The position numbers and the translations under genes were made by a program. A stretch of 64,000 nucleotides of DNA from Metallyticus violacea (taxonomy: Eukaryota; Arthropoda; Insecta; Mantodea; Metallyticidae). The number at the start of each line of letters is the position of its first letter. Position 1 is the first letter of the stretch. Under the pieces are notes generated by a model. That model was not told the DNA's origin. It was given only the letters and a program-made list of their open reading frames with translations, and made no database searches. This document shows, piece after piece, positions 21,962-32,665 of this stretch. The stretch lies in assembly GCA_030762175.1 (NCBI GenBank), contig CM060833.1, positions 9,498,501-9,562,500 of the forward strand, written 5' to 3'.

Positions 21962-24379
21962 CGAATACCATGAATAGCTAAGAAGTTCTGCGTTTTTTTT
22001 TTTTTTTTTTTTCCTTCCGCTCTTTCATCTGCTTATAGCATGTAAAAATGTAGAATCTAAAGTTTTCTTTAGAAATATTCATGATTTTTGGTCAAGTATT
22101 GACAGAACAGAGCTCAACAGACAGTACGACAGCAACTCTGCAAGTTTAAACTTGTACATATGCACATTTTGATAGCTTAAGGTTCATTGTTGCCAGCTGC
22201 TTTAGTGACATTGTCCAACAATGGATAGACTGACTGCAATACTGCCTTTCGTAAATAGAAAATGATCCTTCTTCGTGTATATATGACGATGTCAAACGCC
22301 ATTCATGTGATTTGCTCAAATAATAGGAGGGGTGTTCGAAATGATTTACAATAGTACTTTTTGTACCTTATTTATTATGCAACGTGGTTCCATGTACATT
22401 GGATCTCTCACTATACTCCCCTCCAACGTTGGGCGCAAATTGTTGAAGCAGATTGATTATTGGTCGCTTCGGTGTTGTTGCCCACGCTTCAATGACAATT
22501 TCTCAGGGGAATTCTGCTATTTTGTTGATTGGGATTTATGGACCAGGAGAGGATTTCAATAGTGTAAAAGAGCACGCGATGCGGCATAATATGTATTGTA
22601 TTTTATTACGTCCAAAATATTTCACGTCCTCTGGTGGTTTGCGTACGATAGCCTTAACTACCCCAATACAAACTTCGTTGTAACTTGTGAAACTTAAGAA
22701 TGCCTGTCTCGCCGGGCGTATAGCTTTAACTTTAAAATGCGTCTGCTTGCCTCAGCGACGTCGAACTTACAACTGCTTCTGCGAACTGCTTACTGAGTCG
22801 AAATGATCAGGAAATGCGTCTTGCCGCGGTAGATCTTATTACTGCATCTCTCAGCGTGTAGAGCTTGAAACTGAGTACCCCTATCTGCTTATATATTAAA
22901 TTCAAATCAAATTCTCGTTGGCCTAACGATTGCCAAGTGGTCACAAAGGCACGTGCAATCTTCGCGTCTATCTTTAAAGTTCAAACATACATTCTCCATT
23001 GGCTGATTTCAAGTTCACCTGCCCCAGAGGCTATTCGCTATTTTTGAAAGTTTAAAACATTTTGTTGATTGGCTATTTTAAAGAGATAACGGTGCAACTC
23101 CTATCGGGTTCAGAGTCCTTAATGAGTTTTAAAAGTTCTTCAGGTTTATTAACCTTGCTACAGCCAGACTTTTAAAAAAGGTAAGGGGCTTCAAACGTAA
23201 CCCTCGGGTTAGTTACTCTGAATGGAGGTTTTATGACCCTTTTGTTGACTCTCCAAGCTTCGTGACAAATCACCAAGCAGCTCTCTCTTTTGTTGACATT
23301 TAACTCACGTGTTAGCATTATGCTGTATATGATATGTACATTACTAATTACCACACCTGAAATATTATGATTGGGCTTACATAAATATACATTATACTTA
23401 TATTTCAGTGCGAATGGAACGGAGGTATGTCAATGCAGTGTTGCCATCATCCTGGTAGCTTCATTATGACGTCTGGAAACCATCATTTGGGAGTACTACG
23501 CCATAACTCGTGAACAGCTGCCTCAATTTTCTCGCCACCTTTTATGACATAGAAATTTAATTATTTATAATATATTTCATGAAGTTAAGCATTTAATAGT
23601 CTATAAGAATAGTTAACATTTCTCAAAGACACGAAAAAACAGTAATATCGGAGCATGAAATTTGCTGAAATTTACATATAACTACAGTAAAAAGGAGAAA
23701 ACGGCGTAATAAAAGTAAAAGAACAAGCGAATTTTAGTCAGGGTTTGAATTTAGCATAGAAATAACGTCATAATCCCGGCAAGCGATGCAGGAGGTAATG
23801 TTGAGAAGTTGGTTATGAATTTGCATGAGAATGATATTGATTTGTTAAGAATATACAGCTGACCTCTCCGCTCAGCCAGTTAACCCTCCGTACCTCGTGT
23901 TGGGGAATTCCTTCAAGATTCACCTGATGTTGAACTTTCAAAATGAATAAATAAGGCAGTAGATTCACAGAATATGAGTAAGGAACAGAATTTAATCAAC
24001 CGCTTTGAACCTGTTTCTAAAACAGTGTATAAGGTCATATTGTTTTTATTTATAAATGAAGAAGAGCCCTTTATTTGAAGGTAGTAGTGAATAGGGATGC
24101 TTCTTGCTGCTTTTATATTAAGCCTAAATATGGGTTAAAATTAATAAACTCGGGATAAATCCGCGCCCCCAAGAATAGTGGCACATATAAAACTGACCCT
24201 AAAGACAAACGTTTTATCTATAGAGTACCGACAGAAAATCGCGGTAGTTTTAAATGTTTAGGTGTTACTTTTTTATATCAAGGTATTCCAGGGCGGTATA
24301 TTTAATTTTCGGATTTAAAAAACTATGAGAAATATAATTTTCTTGTTTGCAATACTGGAAAGAGCTTGTCTCAATTGTT
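21959..24379. other. Mostly unassigned; one possible mariner end
   Basis: At 22326, directly after TA, the sequence gaggggtgttcgaaatgattt resembles a mariner end and is similar to the right end of the mariner at 48640-49760 (complement agaggggcgttcggaaataa). The next 230 bp read on the minus strand as a decayed mariner-like tail, but too weakly to annotate separately. The remainder to 24379 includes a stretch with several CCAAT/ATTGG boxes (22915-23075) and an otherwise unrecognised 1.3 kb. Confidence 0.3.
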
Positions 24380-24655
24380 TTAATAGAGTTTAACGCCTGT
24401 TTTTTTCTACTGAGGCACCACAAGCTGTGGGCACTGATTATACATGAAATGAAATGATAAATTAGGAAATTATTTTTTAAGGAAGGAAACTTTCCAGACC
24501 TAAGTTTTGGGTATCTCCCCGGCATTTGCCATTTATGAGGACTGAGGAAAACCTGTAAAAAAACTCAATCAGGGAGGACGGTCCTGGCAGGATTCGAATC
24601 CCCCATCTCCCACTCACGAGTCCGCGCCTTAACGACCTCGGACACCCATGGCGGT
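24380..24655 (-). repeat. SINE-A copy
   Basis: Full-length minus-strand SINE-A, from the tail (taatagagtttaacgcctg) through the middle T run to the head (complement of gaggtcgttaaggcgcgga). The box B complement gattcgaatcc is intact. Target duplications are not evident. Confidence 0.9.
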
Positions 24656-24767
24656 ACGTGGCGGTGTGTCTTAATTAGTAACCATATGGAAGTTAGAGTG
24701 CGGTACAGAATTTTGAAGCTGCGACAGTGTTAATTGCGGTCGTGCGCTCGCTGTGTGAGGTTCTAAG

Positions 24768-25080
24768 ATGGAAGTGATACGACAACATTTTTGTGTGATG
24801 CTTTTTACTGCGGCTTGAGCCTATAAAAATGCCTGAAAAATTAAAGAGAGAGAGCTTTCCCAGACTTTTCGCTCTCAAGTACAAAGGTCTAAAAAAAGAT
24901 TTGTAGAATTTAGACGAGGAAAGAACATCCTTGAAAGACGAGGAGCACAGCCACAGTAGTTACGACGCTCGTGTAGAAGCCATAGTGGAGAACAATACTT
25001 AGTGACTTACAGGGAGATAGAAGAGTCTCCAAACACTCATTCCACTAGGAAATATAGTGACCGCAATTATTCCATCCCCA
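24768..25080 (+). pseudogene. Mariner transposase N-terminal fragment
   Basis: Starts at an ATG at 24768 with MEVIRQHFCVMLF. Shifted frames then carry the SETMAR-like N-terminus: RGKNILERRG (where relatives have RGRTSLEDEERSG) and then IVENNTxVTYREIEES with STRKYSDR, corresponding to the second HTH. Sequence identity stops near 25080, well before the catalytic core. This differs from the mariner that begins 217 bp later on the other strand. Confidence 0.65.
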
Positions 25081-25296
25081 AATGACTGACTTTGTGTTGA
25101 AGTTTTGCTCTAGCCGCTTACACCCAACCTCCTTAAAAGTCATAAACGGCACATGCACGGGCTTTTGGTGGTACATTGTTGCCACGGTTTACTAAAAACA
25201 TTTTCGCTGTCTGGGTCAAGAACTCTGCTGAAATGGGGTCAAAAACAATTTATATACTGGCCATTTTTATAATTAATTGCTAATAAGACGATAATA

Positions 25297-26181
25297 CGAG
25301 GATACGCCCATACGTTTCCACCTAACTATTTTTAGGTATGATAAAGACAAAAACTATATTTCACTTTTAAATATAGTTACCCTTTATTGCAATATACTTC
25401 TCACATCTTTGAATTTCCTTCCCCGAAGGTCCTTCTTGAGTTCTAAGAAGAGGAAATAGTCACTGGCAGCCGGATCTGGGGTGTAGGATGGATGGTCGAT
25501 CTCCTTTAAGCCACATTTCTTCACAGCTTCCTTGCAACAAGAGCTGTGTGCACAGACGCGTTGTCGTGGAGACGTCCACACCATCACCCAGCTTTCCGCC
25601 TTTTCTCTTTGATGTAAGCACGTAGTCTGTGCAGTAGGCCAGCACAGTACTCCCCATTTACTGTGGTGTTCCTCTCCTTGAAGTCAATGCACAGTCCCAA
25701 GGACTGTTGTTTTAGAAAGGCCCAACCTTTTGCTGATATCTCTGTAACTTTGAACCGCCGGTCGGTCTTCCATAATTTCTCCTTACACAAGAGCTTGCGA
25801 TGTTTTCTGGAGTGAGCACTTCCAAGGACCGACCTGCATGCTCTTCGTCTTCAATGCTTTCTCGACCCATTCGGAAAAGTTTGACTCATTCTTTTACGTA
25901 AAATATGAGGGGGGTGCTTCTCCATATACATCGTCCAATCGCTGTTTAATTTCATTTGGAGTAAGTCCTTCTTTTGTGAAGAACTTAATAACAGCTCGAC
26001 ATTCCGTGTTGAACATGTCACAATCTTCCACACGTAGCCTTCTTTATGCAACTATATCTGAACAACTGAACAGTTACCGCTGCAATTATTTACCTAACAG
26101 ATAAATTTTGAGACCAGATTAGGATTTTGTGATGGCGATAATCCTTATCGGCGAGGCCGGTAACTTATGGACCTATCGTCG
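25297..26181 (-). mobile_element. Deleted mariner, same family as 60039-61606
   Basis: An 885-bp minus-strand mariner. It shares its ends and internal sequence with the longer copy at 60039 (for example ggtatgataaagacaaaaac near both left ends). The left side is preceded by TA at 25295-25296. The right side ends at cctatcgtcg with TG where TA is expected. Transposase pieces: the N-terminus near 25850-26050 (LNSDWTMYMEKHPPH), the linker, then RKAGKLGD, and SELLCKEAVKK running into a third-acid motif DHPSYTPDPAASDYFLF. An internal deletion of about 370 bp relative to the other copy removed part of the core, and the second acid region is damaged. Confidence 0.85.
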
Positions 26182-26183
26182 TG

Positions 26184-26650
26184 CACAGCTGAACTGACTC
26201 CACACATTGTTGGAGCACGCTCAGACTTGCAATGTTGCTTTCTGAACTTCAATCTAAAAATGGGAAAATGTGCGCCGGCTTGTCACAACTGAGTTGCCAT
26301 TCTCAAAACTTTCAAAATGACTCTCATATGAGTACGAAGGGTTGCCCCAGTTAAGCTTGAACGGTTTTGAGTCGGTCTCTCACTCCTCCCAGTGAGACCT
26401 GCTTACAAACGTTATGGCGTCAGTACACCAGTATGTGTCTGCAAATATTACTTCGTAATGGCTTCAAAACTTGTGGTAGGGGTGCATTGTTGAGCTTTAT
26501 GACGCCGTTTACAGCCTTTCGTTGATTGCAGAAAAATGTAAGGAGAAAGATCTTATCTAAGACCAATCTGTAAATAAATAAATAATTAAATAAATAAAAC
26601 AAGAAAATAACAAGAAAAAGAGCATATGAACTAAAGAGCTGGTAGCCAAG
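26184..26650. other. Unassigned sequence with a TIR-like word
   Basis: At 26333, tacgaagggttgccccagtt looks like the outer end of a mariner, but no partner end or coding sequence was found. An AT-rich (AAAT)n-like patch lies at 26568-26600. Confidence 0.3.
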
Positions 26651-26710
26651 AAGAAATTACGCTGATGACCTGAGCTGTTAAAGAGCGTCCATAAATAAAT
26701 AAAAAAAAGG
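26651..26710 (+). repeat. SINE-B 3' tail fragment
   Basis: Only the last 60 bp of SINE-B (acgctgatgacctgagctgttaaagagcgtccataaataaat) followed by an A run. Confidence 0.8.
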
Positions 26711-26744
26711 AGAGGGTAGTAGTGACACAAGAAAACCCTGCAAC

Positions 26745-27545
26745 ACAAAGAAGACTTGCCAGCCTCATTGGAAAATCTAAAGGGATCGTTTACAGTATAA
26801 TCACCAAATTTTGGGCCTAGAACGGCGGCGTAAAGCACGCAGGCACGTCTTGAAAGAACACATCAGAGAATGCTTCACCAATGCAAGAAATGTGTATGAA
26901 CATCATGACAAATGAAAAGTTGCAAAGGGTGGTTTCTTTGAATGAAACATGGATTTATCTTAACGACACAAACAAACGCAAGCAATTTACTATCATCAAA
27001 TAGTCAAAAGGGTGCTGAAATTTCATTGGGGAAAACAAGGAAAAGTTTTCCAAGGGTTTCATGGTTGTTGCGGGCTACTGCGCTGGGGAGAAACTTAACA
27101 TTCACAAAATTGCTAAAAGTGTAAAAAATAGTGCAGCCTATTAGCAAAGTAATTTCATGAACCCAACTTTTGATGAAGATATTCCGATAAAGCACCCAGC
27201 CACACTTCTGGATCATCCCAGGACTACTGCGGAACGTGATACCATTTTAAAAGACCCCTGTGACGTCGCACCAGATGCCTCACTAATAGATTTTTGCTCA
27301 TTTGGTCTGCTGAAACAGAGTCTTGCTTCTGGACGTCCCACCACGACAGAGGGTCTCTGAAGTGGGCTAACATCCCTTCCTGTTCCAGGACGCCGTCTTC
27401 TACAATGGAAATTGCGTTGAAGAGCTCAAGCCCCTGGACCTCAGGTACTAGAGAAAGGGAATCTCACCATGATAAAATGTTAGTAAAAATGTCTGCGTTT
27501 ATCTGGGGCAACCCTCTGTATTTGCCCCTTTTGAGATGAAATTCT
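26745..27545 (+). pseudogene. Tc1/mariner-superfamily transposase relic (D37E-like)
   Basis: Plus-strand relic of an arthropod IS630/Tc1/mariner group that has DFCxFGLLK after its last acid. In order: an HTH remnant (RRLASLIGKSKGIVYSIITK), a first-acid motif (VVSLNETWIYLND, where Asp has become Asn), the KGFHG / GYCAGEKLNIHK block near 27050, NPTFDEDIPIK near 27163, PDASLIDFCSFGLLKQSL near 27274, and a WKLR-type tail near 27405. The last acid position reads DASLID. Several frameshifts. I am confident of the superfamily and less sure of the subgroup label. Confidence 0.65.
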
Positions 27546-27845
27546 GAGGGCGCCACTGGATCGAGAACGTTTTGAATCATGATTCGTGATACCCCATTAA
27601 ACAATTGTAAATAAACATGTAAAGTTTTCCATCCATTGATATCTCATATTTTTTTTCTGTAATAAATGGTTTCTTTATTTAAATGCGCATAATGTTAGCT
27701 TTTCTTCTTTATTTTATATTCTCATTAGCAAAAGCTGCTTGAAGTATTTTCAGGTTGTCAACAAAAGACGTGCGCGTTGACCCGGCTGCTTGTGATTGGT
27801 TGAGGCTGCACATGCTTGCGTAATGTTTACATCTAATTTTCATGA

Positions 27846-28040
27846 ATGGTCCATTTCACTTTGAAGAGCGTGTTTTTGCGCGCTTATTGGGTTACTGGCT
27901 GTTTCCTGGCAACCCAACCACAGTTCCGCACAAACTTTGTTTGGCGACAAATACTGTCGAAGTCAACCGTACCGGGTTGGCACGGAAACTGGAGAGAAGT
28001 TTCCCTTTTCGATGAACGTGACAAACATCTGTGGTGGAGC
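27846..28040 (+). pseudogene. DUF4817 HTH fragment
   Basis: The first 60 codons of a 156-codon ORF match the DUF4817 N-terminus: VHFTLK, then RAYWVTGCFLATQPQFRTNF, then SKSTVPGWHGNWREVSLFDE (relatives have PSKSTI.RW...WRE.GS). After residue 65 the ORF continues without resemblance. A cagggtgtccgagaatg word at 28293 resembles the outer end of such elements, so the remnant may be a short deletion derivative of about 0.45 kb. Confidence 0.55.
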
Positions 28041-28819
28041 GCCGTTCTTACTCAAGTGTTAGCACCATCTCACTTTGTAGAAACATGGAAAATAAACACA
28101 GTTTATTTATATTCATGCCCTGTAAAGAGAAAGATGGAAGGAACCTTCTGTTTTAAAGAGCAAGTTACTGACGTTACACTTAACCTTTGTGTTCTGAATT
28201 GTGTTGTTTATTATTTGCTGCAGATAAGCTTTAATTCCTCTCTAACGCAAGTTATTTTGCAACGTTTAATTACTCTTGGAGTTCTAAAGTACAGGGTGTC
28301 CGAGAATGCATGGTAGGGTTTCATAACAGACTATTGTAGTTGTTTGAAAGCATGTGGCATGATAGATGCAACAGGTATGCTGAAATTTTTATACAAATTT
28401 ATTAATTTTATGGTTTTCCGTTTCGAACTCAATTTTAAATTATTTCTGAGTGTTGACATACGAATTCATTCGTAAGAGCGTGCTGCTTTGGCATGATTTT
28501 GTTTTCTTTCATTGGTCAATTTTAAGATGACGTCACATAAGTGAAATATATTAATTATACATATCGCAGTGTTGCAGTCTCATTCCCATTGAAAAATAAT
28601 ATTGTTTTATGCCTTCTATTTATTGCAACTTCCTTTCAATAACTCAGCTTTAAGCAGAATAAGGAAACATTGGTGTGTGTAACATTTAAAGTACCCCTTG
28701 TTCGTTGTACTGTGAGAAATCGTTGTAGAAAAATAAGAATAGTTTATTTGTTTATCACACCCTCTCTCAGATATACTATGTACCTACACCTATACTGATG
28801 CTTAAGGGCTTCTCTTAAG
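28041..28819. other. Unassigned; contains a dispersed repeat word
   Basis: The segment at about 28497-28548 (attggtcaattttaagatga and flanks) is the reverse complement of a similar stretch at about 42735-42790, so the two belong to an unnamed dispersed repeat. Otherwise nothing recognised. Confidence 0.35.
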
Positions 28820-29065
28820 GCGTGGAGTCGTCTGGGGTTCGAATCCCGCCAGGACCGTCCTCCCTGACTGAGAATTTTTCCAGGTTTTGCTCAGTCCTCA
28901 TAACTGGCAAAGCCACTTAGGCCTGGAACGTTTCCCTCCTTTAAAAAAATATCCTTTCCCAATCAATATATCATTTCATTTCATCTATCACCAGTGTTCG
29001 CTGCCTATGATGCCTCAGTAATAAAAAAGGACGTTAAAAACCACCCAAAAATAAATAAATAAAAA
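28820..29065 (+). repeat. SINE-A copy, damaged head
   Basis: The body and tail are complete (cctccctgactgagaattttt ... acgttaaaaaccacc) with an A-rich tail of aaataaataaataaa. The tRNA-like head is truncated: only aaggcgtggagtcgtctgggg and box B remain. Confidence 0.85.
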
Positions 29066-29411
29066 AGGGGATCTCTTGACCAAAGTTTGTCAGTTAGTGG
29101 CAATACTGTCGTCTGCAATCTCTGAAAGACGGTACTTGCCTTACAACAACAGAATATTGTTACGTCTGTAAAATGTTAGAGCCAGACATGTTTATGACTT
29201 GAGTTGTGTTTTCAGGTCAGTTGTTGGCTTTGAACAGAACCAGGTGCGGATCCAGGAAAATGCTAAGGCGGAGTGCGGGATACAAGAGTCTTATACAATT
29301 TACTAGATACATTCAAAAACATAATTTAAGATTTTAAAACATCTAAATATGGAATCCTATAGGCTTTTGTTCACCCTGTGTAAATATCAATTTTAGGAAC
29401 TGATGTTTTTC
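29066..29411. other. Unassigned spacer
   Basis: Nothing recognised in about 345 bp between two SINEs. Confidence 0.3.
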
Positions 29412-29423
29412 ACTTCTTTTTCT

Positions 29424-29724
29424 ATCTCGGTCCTGGTGATGTAGTGGTAAGCATACTTGCCTTCTAAACCCAAGATCGCGGGTTCGAACCCGGCCAGGAC
29501 TGATGGATTCTTTCGGGCGTAAAAGTCCTAAGTATGGCTTCCTTCGGAAGGAAAGTAAAGCCGTGGATCCCGTGTCGTACATTTACGGCACGAAAAAGAA
29601 CCTCAAGTCTGAAAGAAGAGGCCTCTGAGTAAAATTTGTCGACCGTTTCACGCCCGGAATTGAATGGGATGCTGATGACCTGAGATGTTAAAGAGCGTCC
29701 GTAAATAAACCAAATCAACAAAAA
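29424..29724 (+). repeat. SINE-B copy with target duplication
   Basis: Full-length SINE-B with a 12-bp perfect direct repeat, acttctttttct, at 29412-29423 and 29725-29736. The head is the best tRNA-like copy in the window: box A tagtggtaagc, an anticodon region ccttctaaacc that would read TCT, and box B gggttcgaacc. The tail ends in gtccgtaaataaaccaaatc. The duplication and low divergence mark it as relatively recent. Confidence 0.97.
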
Positions 29725-29759
29725 ACTTCTTTTTCTTTGACACGCTCCACGCACTAGTC

Positions 29760-30010
29760 ACTTAAATATCAATTGTTTTTTGTGTCCTGTTGTAAACCAA
29801 CTCCCCACAGCAGCGAGTTAAATCGTTTTGAGTGATTTTGCTGATAAGGGTTGCATTTTTCGGAGCCGTTTCTAAATGTTCTTTTAATGTTACGTCTTCC
29901 CCACTTACTCTATATTTAAGGAGGGTGCGGAAATTTCCTTCCCCTTCAGTTTCAGATGCAGAGTTTGAATGTACGATGGTTTTTCCGTCATCCCTGTCTG
30001 TTTTGTTTTA
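29760..30010 (-). pseudogene. DUF4371 (hAT-like) domain fragment
   Basis: About 80 uninterrupted minus-strand codons end at a stop near 29763. The peptide contains GEGNFRTLLKYRVSGEDVTL, then KEHLETAPKNATLISKITQN and DLTRCCGELV. This matches the opening of the DUF4371 domain found in ZMYM-like and hAT-derived proteins, where the sequence LLxxRxxxGDxxLxxHL...NATYxSxxxQNELI is typical. Only the first part of the domain is present, and it stops before the catalytic region. Confidence 0.6.
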
Positions 30011-30119
30011 CTAGTTCCCTCAAATGGTTGTCAATTTGGATAGATACATTTTGATACCTTCTTTCCATTGATTCCTTAAAACAATTACTATATTTATGCG
30101 CACCTAATGCGTCATTAAT

Positions 30120-30594
30120 GTAATGGGCACCCTAAGTTTGATATTTAAAATCATTAAAAAAATATTTTGGCATATTTTTGAATGGCGTCTTAGAGATAAG
30201 CCCGTCCGCCTCATAAAACGATCAGTAAATGGACTGTTGTTACATCTTGGTGTACGTAGGACTGTTCCCAGGACAGTTGGCGTAGGTCAAATAAGAAAAA
30301 GTTATTTCTTATGATGTCACTAGTTACAGGTTGCCCGTTCTTCCTCCTTTCATGTTCGAATTCCAAAACTTTTTCTTCAATGTCAGGATGTCTTCCTTTG
30401 CGAGGGCCAATGAATGTCTTCCTGGTAGCTTTAGTAGCAAATAATGTCAATTTCTGTTGCCGCCACAAGCGAGCATTGCTCTCAGCTACATTGAACTGTC
30501 TTCCTCCCTTTCTGTTACCATTTTTTTCAACATTAAGAATTATTTTACACTTGAAACTAGCATCATGAGATGTTCTTCTCTGTTTGCCCTCCAT
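30120..30594 (-). pseudogene. pogo-like transposase N-terminal fragment
   Basis: From an ATG at 30594, the frame encodes a psq/brinker-type HTH (RTSHDASFKCKIILNVEKNG, then GRQFNVAESNARLWRQQK), then GPRKGRHPDIEEKVLEF and ERRKNGQPVTSDIIR, the start of the CENP-B-type HTH. A frameshift near 30310 follows. In the new frame the block FTDRFMRRTGLSLRRHSKIC completes that second HTH, down to about 30180. The DDE core is absent. This is the DNA-binding half of a pogo/Tigger transposase, a type that has given rise to many host DNA-binding proteins, but the frameshift argues for decay. Confidence 0.8.
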
Positions 30595-30730
30595 TTCGTG
30601 ACTATCTACTATTCAAACGCTCCATCCAATAATAGACCAACAATATACGTAACGAAGTCGAGAATTGCAGCAATGCATTATGACGTAATAACCGATATGA
30701 ATAAAGTTACCGGCGGACTACGGAACTGAT

Positions 30731-31030
30731 TTTTTTTTGTTTGTTTATTTATGGACGCTCTTTAACAGCTCAGGTCATCAGCGTCCCATTCAATTCAGGG
30801 CGTGAAACTGCCGACAAATTTTGCTCAGAGGTCTCTCTTTCAGGCTTGAGGTTCTTTTTCGTGCCGTAAATGTACGACACGATACCCACGGCTTTACTTC
30901 CCTTCCGAAGAAAGCCATACTTAGAATTTTTACGCCCGAAAAAAATCCATCGATCATGACCGGGTTTCAACCCACGATCTTGGGCTTAGAAGACAAGTAT
31001 GGTTACCACTACAACACCAGGACCGACACA
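30731..31030 (-). repeat. SINE-B copy
   Basis: Full-length minus-strand SINE-B, from a T-rich tail complement (tttgtttatttatggacgctc) to the head complement (caccaggaccgac). It lies 1.0 kb from the plus-strand SINE-B at 29424, so the two form an inverted pair around the DUF4371 and pogo fragments. Confidence 0.93.
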
Positions 31031-32509
31031 CTCGAATCTAATGCTCACCACGTTTGGACCAAAATGTGCGCATTATTTTCGCTTAAATACGGTAGATTTA
31101 AGAAGAGCCATTGCATGCAGAATGATTGTTCAACTGCTATATTGCATTTTTATACCCACTGAATGGTTTTATTGAAAGAGCTCCAAGGTTTTGGTTACCT
31201 ACCTACTACCTATCTCACTTCTGCCGATCAGCAGTATGCACCATTATCTTTAGCACTGTAAGTTATCCAAGCGAAATCCTTCATCCATTTCAACTGAAAC
31301 TTTCTATTATGCCCATTGTTATGTTTCATATTTTGAATCAGGTATCCAAGGGTTACACAATAACTGACATTTCAGCCTATCAGAATTTGTCTGATCGTTT
31401 CTATATTTAGTTCAGGATTAACTGAAAGGTATACCTTATTAATGGTTAATCTAATACCTGTAGATCCACATTTTTATCCCTTCCTGCACTTGTTTGATCA
31501 TTAACACTGCTAACACTGTCACTGTTCTGTTATGACTAGCGCTATGAAGAAACTAATTTAATTTCGGCATTCTTAGAACCAGATTAGAACACTTCGCAAT
31601 GTTTGCACTCTGTAAAGATCTCTGCTTAATCCACTTGCTGTTGCTGCATACCGGTATTTGCTAACAAAGTAATAAATTGGACAGCCTCTCTGCAAAGCCC
31701 TCGCGCCGCCGCCGTCTTTATTGTATAAGATCCCAATGGACAACAATACATGGCAGGTCAATTAACCTTCATTAAAGCAGGGTTTGCCAGAGAAAAATTT
31801 GCTGCGTATTTACAATAGGAGAAGTGCCTGAGTAACAGCAATAAAATACGGACATTTACATTGTAAATATGAGGTACCCTTACTAAAGAAAGCTGGTTAT
31901 AATATTTTCAGCAGAAGGGTGTGACAGCAATAAAAATACCGTTATAATTAAATTTTAAAGTCCCCTATATCTTTTGCTAAAATATTTACAATAGAAGTGT
32001 TCTGAGCTACCTGTCTAACAGGAACAAAGCATATTAAAATGTACAGTTACTGTTTATTACTCAACATCGAAAAGTCTCTTTACCGAACGAGTTACAGAAT
32101 TTCTAAAAACAGAAAAATACAAATTTTAGTCAGATTAAGGGGGGCAGGATGGCCCCCCCCTCTAAATTCACCCCTGAACAGAAGGTTATGCAATGGCTTT
32201 AGGTAAGGCAAGTGTAAGTGGTGAATTTAACCGTGGTGAAAACAATGACTCAAAAAGGAAGATATTTCGAAACCAGGCTGGCAATATTATTTTTAGAGTG
32301 TATACATTTTTCAAAAGACACGCAAATGAGGAAGAGATTTCAATAATGCACAGTAAATGACTACTATGGTGTAGACAGGGCTACTGTGTTTGCGCCGAGA
32401 CTGTAATATTTGGTCCTAGTGATACAGCGGTTTTTGTGTGGCATAGGGAAAACATTGAACCACCCAAGAGGTTGCCTTTCCTCTTTAAATATACAGCATT
32501 AATGGATAA

Positions 32510-32511
<2 letters not shown>
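31031..32511. other. Unassigned sequence
   Basis: No gene recognised in 1.5 kb. Small ORFs at 31126-31410 (+) and 31573-31761 (-) lack domain signal. Confidence 0.3.

Positions 32512-32555
<44 letters not shown>
32512..32555. repeat. (TA)n microsatellite
   Basis: About 22 TA units immediately before the inverted duplication at 32554. Confidence 0.95.
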
Positions 32556-32557
<2 letters not shown>

Positions 32558-32665
32558 TCTCCAATGTTTGATGTACTAAATGTACATTTGTACATATACA
32601 TATACATATTGGATAATCTTTTTGATTCAGTTGTAACATTTAGTACATCAAACATTGGAGATCTA
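32554..32665. repeat. Perfect 30-bp inverted duplication at a Tc1 end
   Basis: Bases 32554-32583 are the exact reverse complement of 32636-32665. The right arm is the coding 3' end of the Tc1 transposase, so the left arm is an inverted copy of it. The 52-bp loop contains tacatatacatatacatat. The perfect identity suggests a recent event such as template switching. Confidence 0.9.

Noticed and set aside
29424..29495. tRNA-Arg gene
   Set aside because: The tRNA-like sequence is the head of SINE-B. The anticodon stem does not pair fully and the unit continues into the SINE body.
29343..29754. ORFs across the SINE-B at 29424 and similar ORFs at other SINEs (30770-31162, 35704-35992, 45669-45929, 60813-61076)
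   Set aside because: The same peptides recur wherever the SINE occurs, on either strand. They are translations of SINE DNA, not genes.
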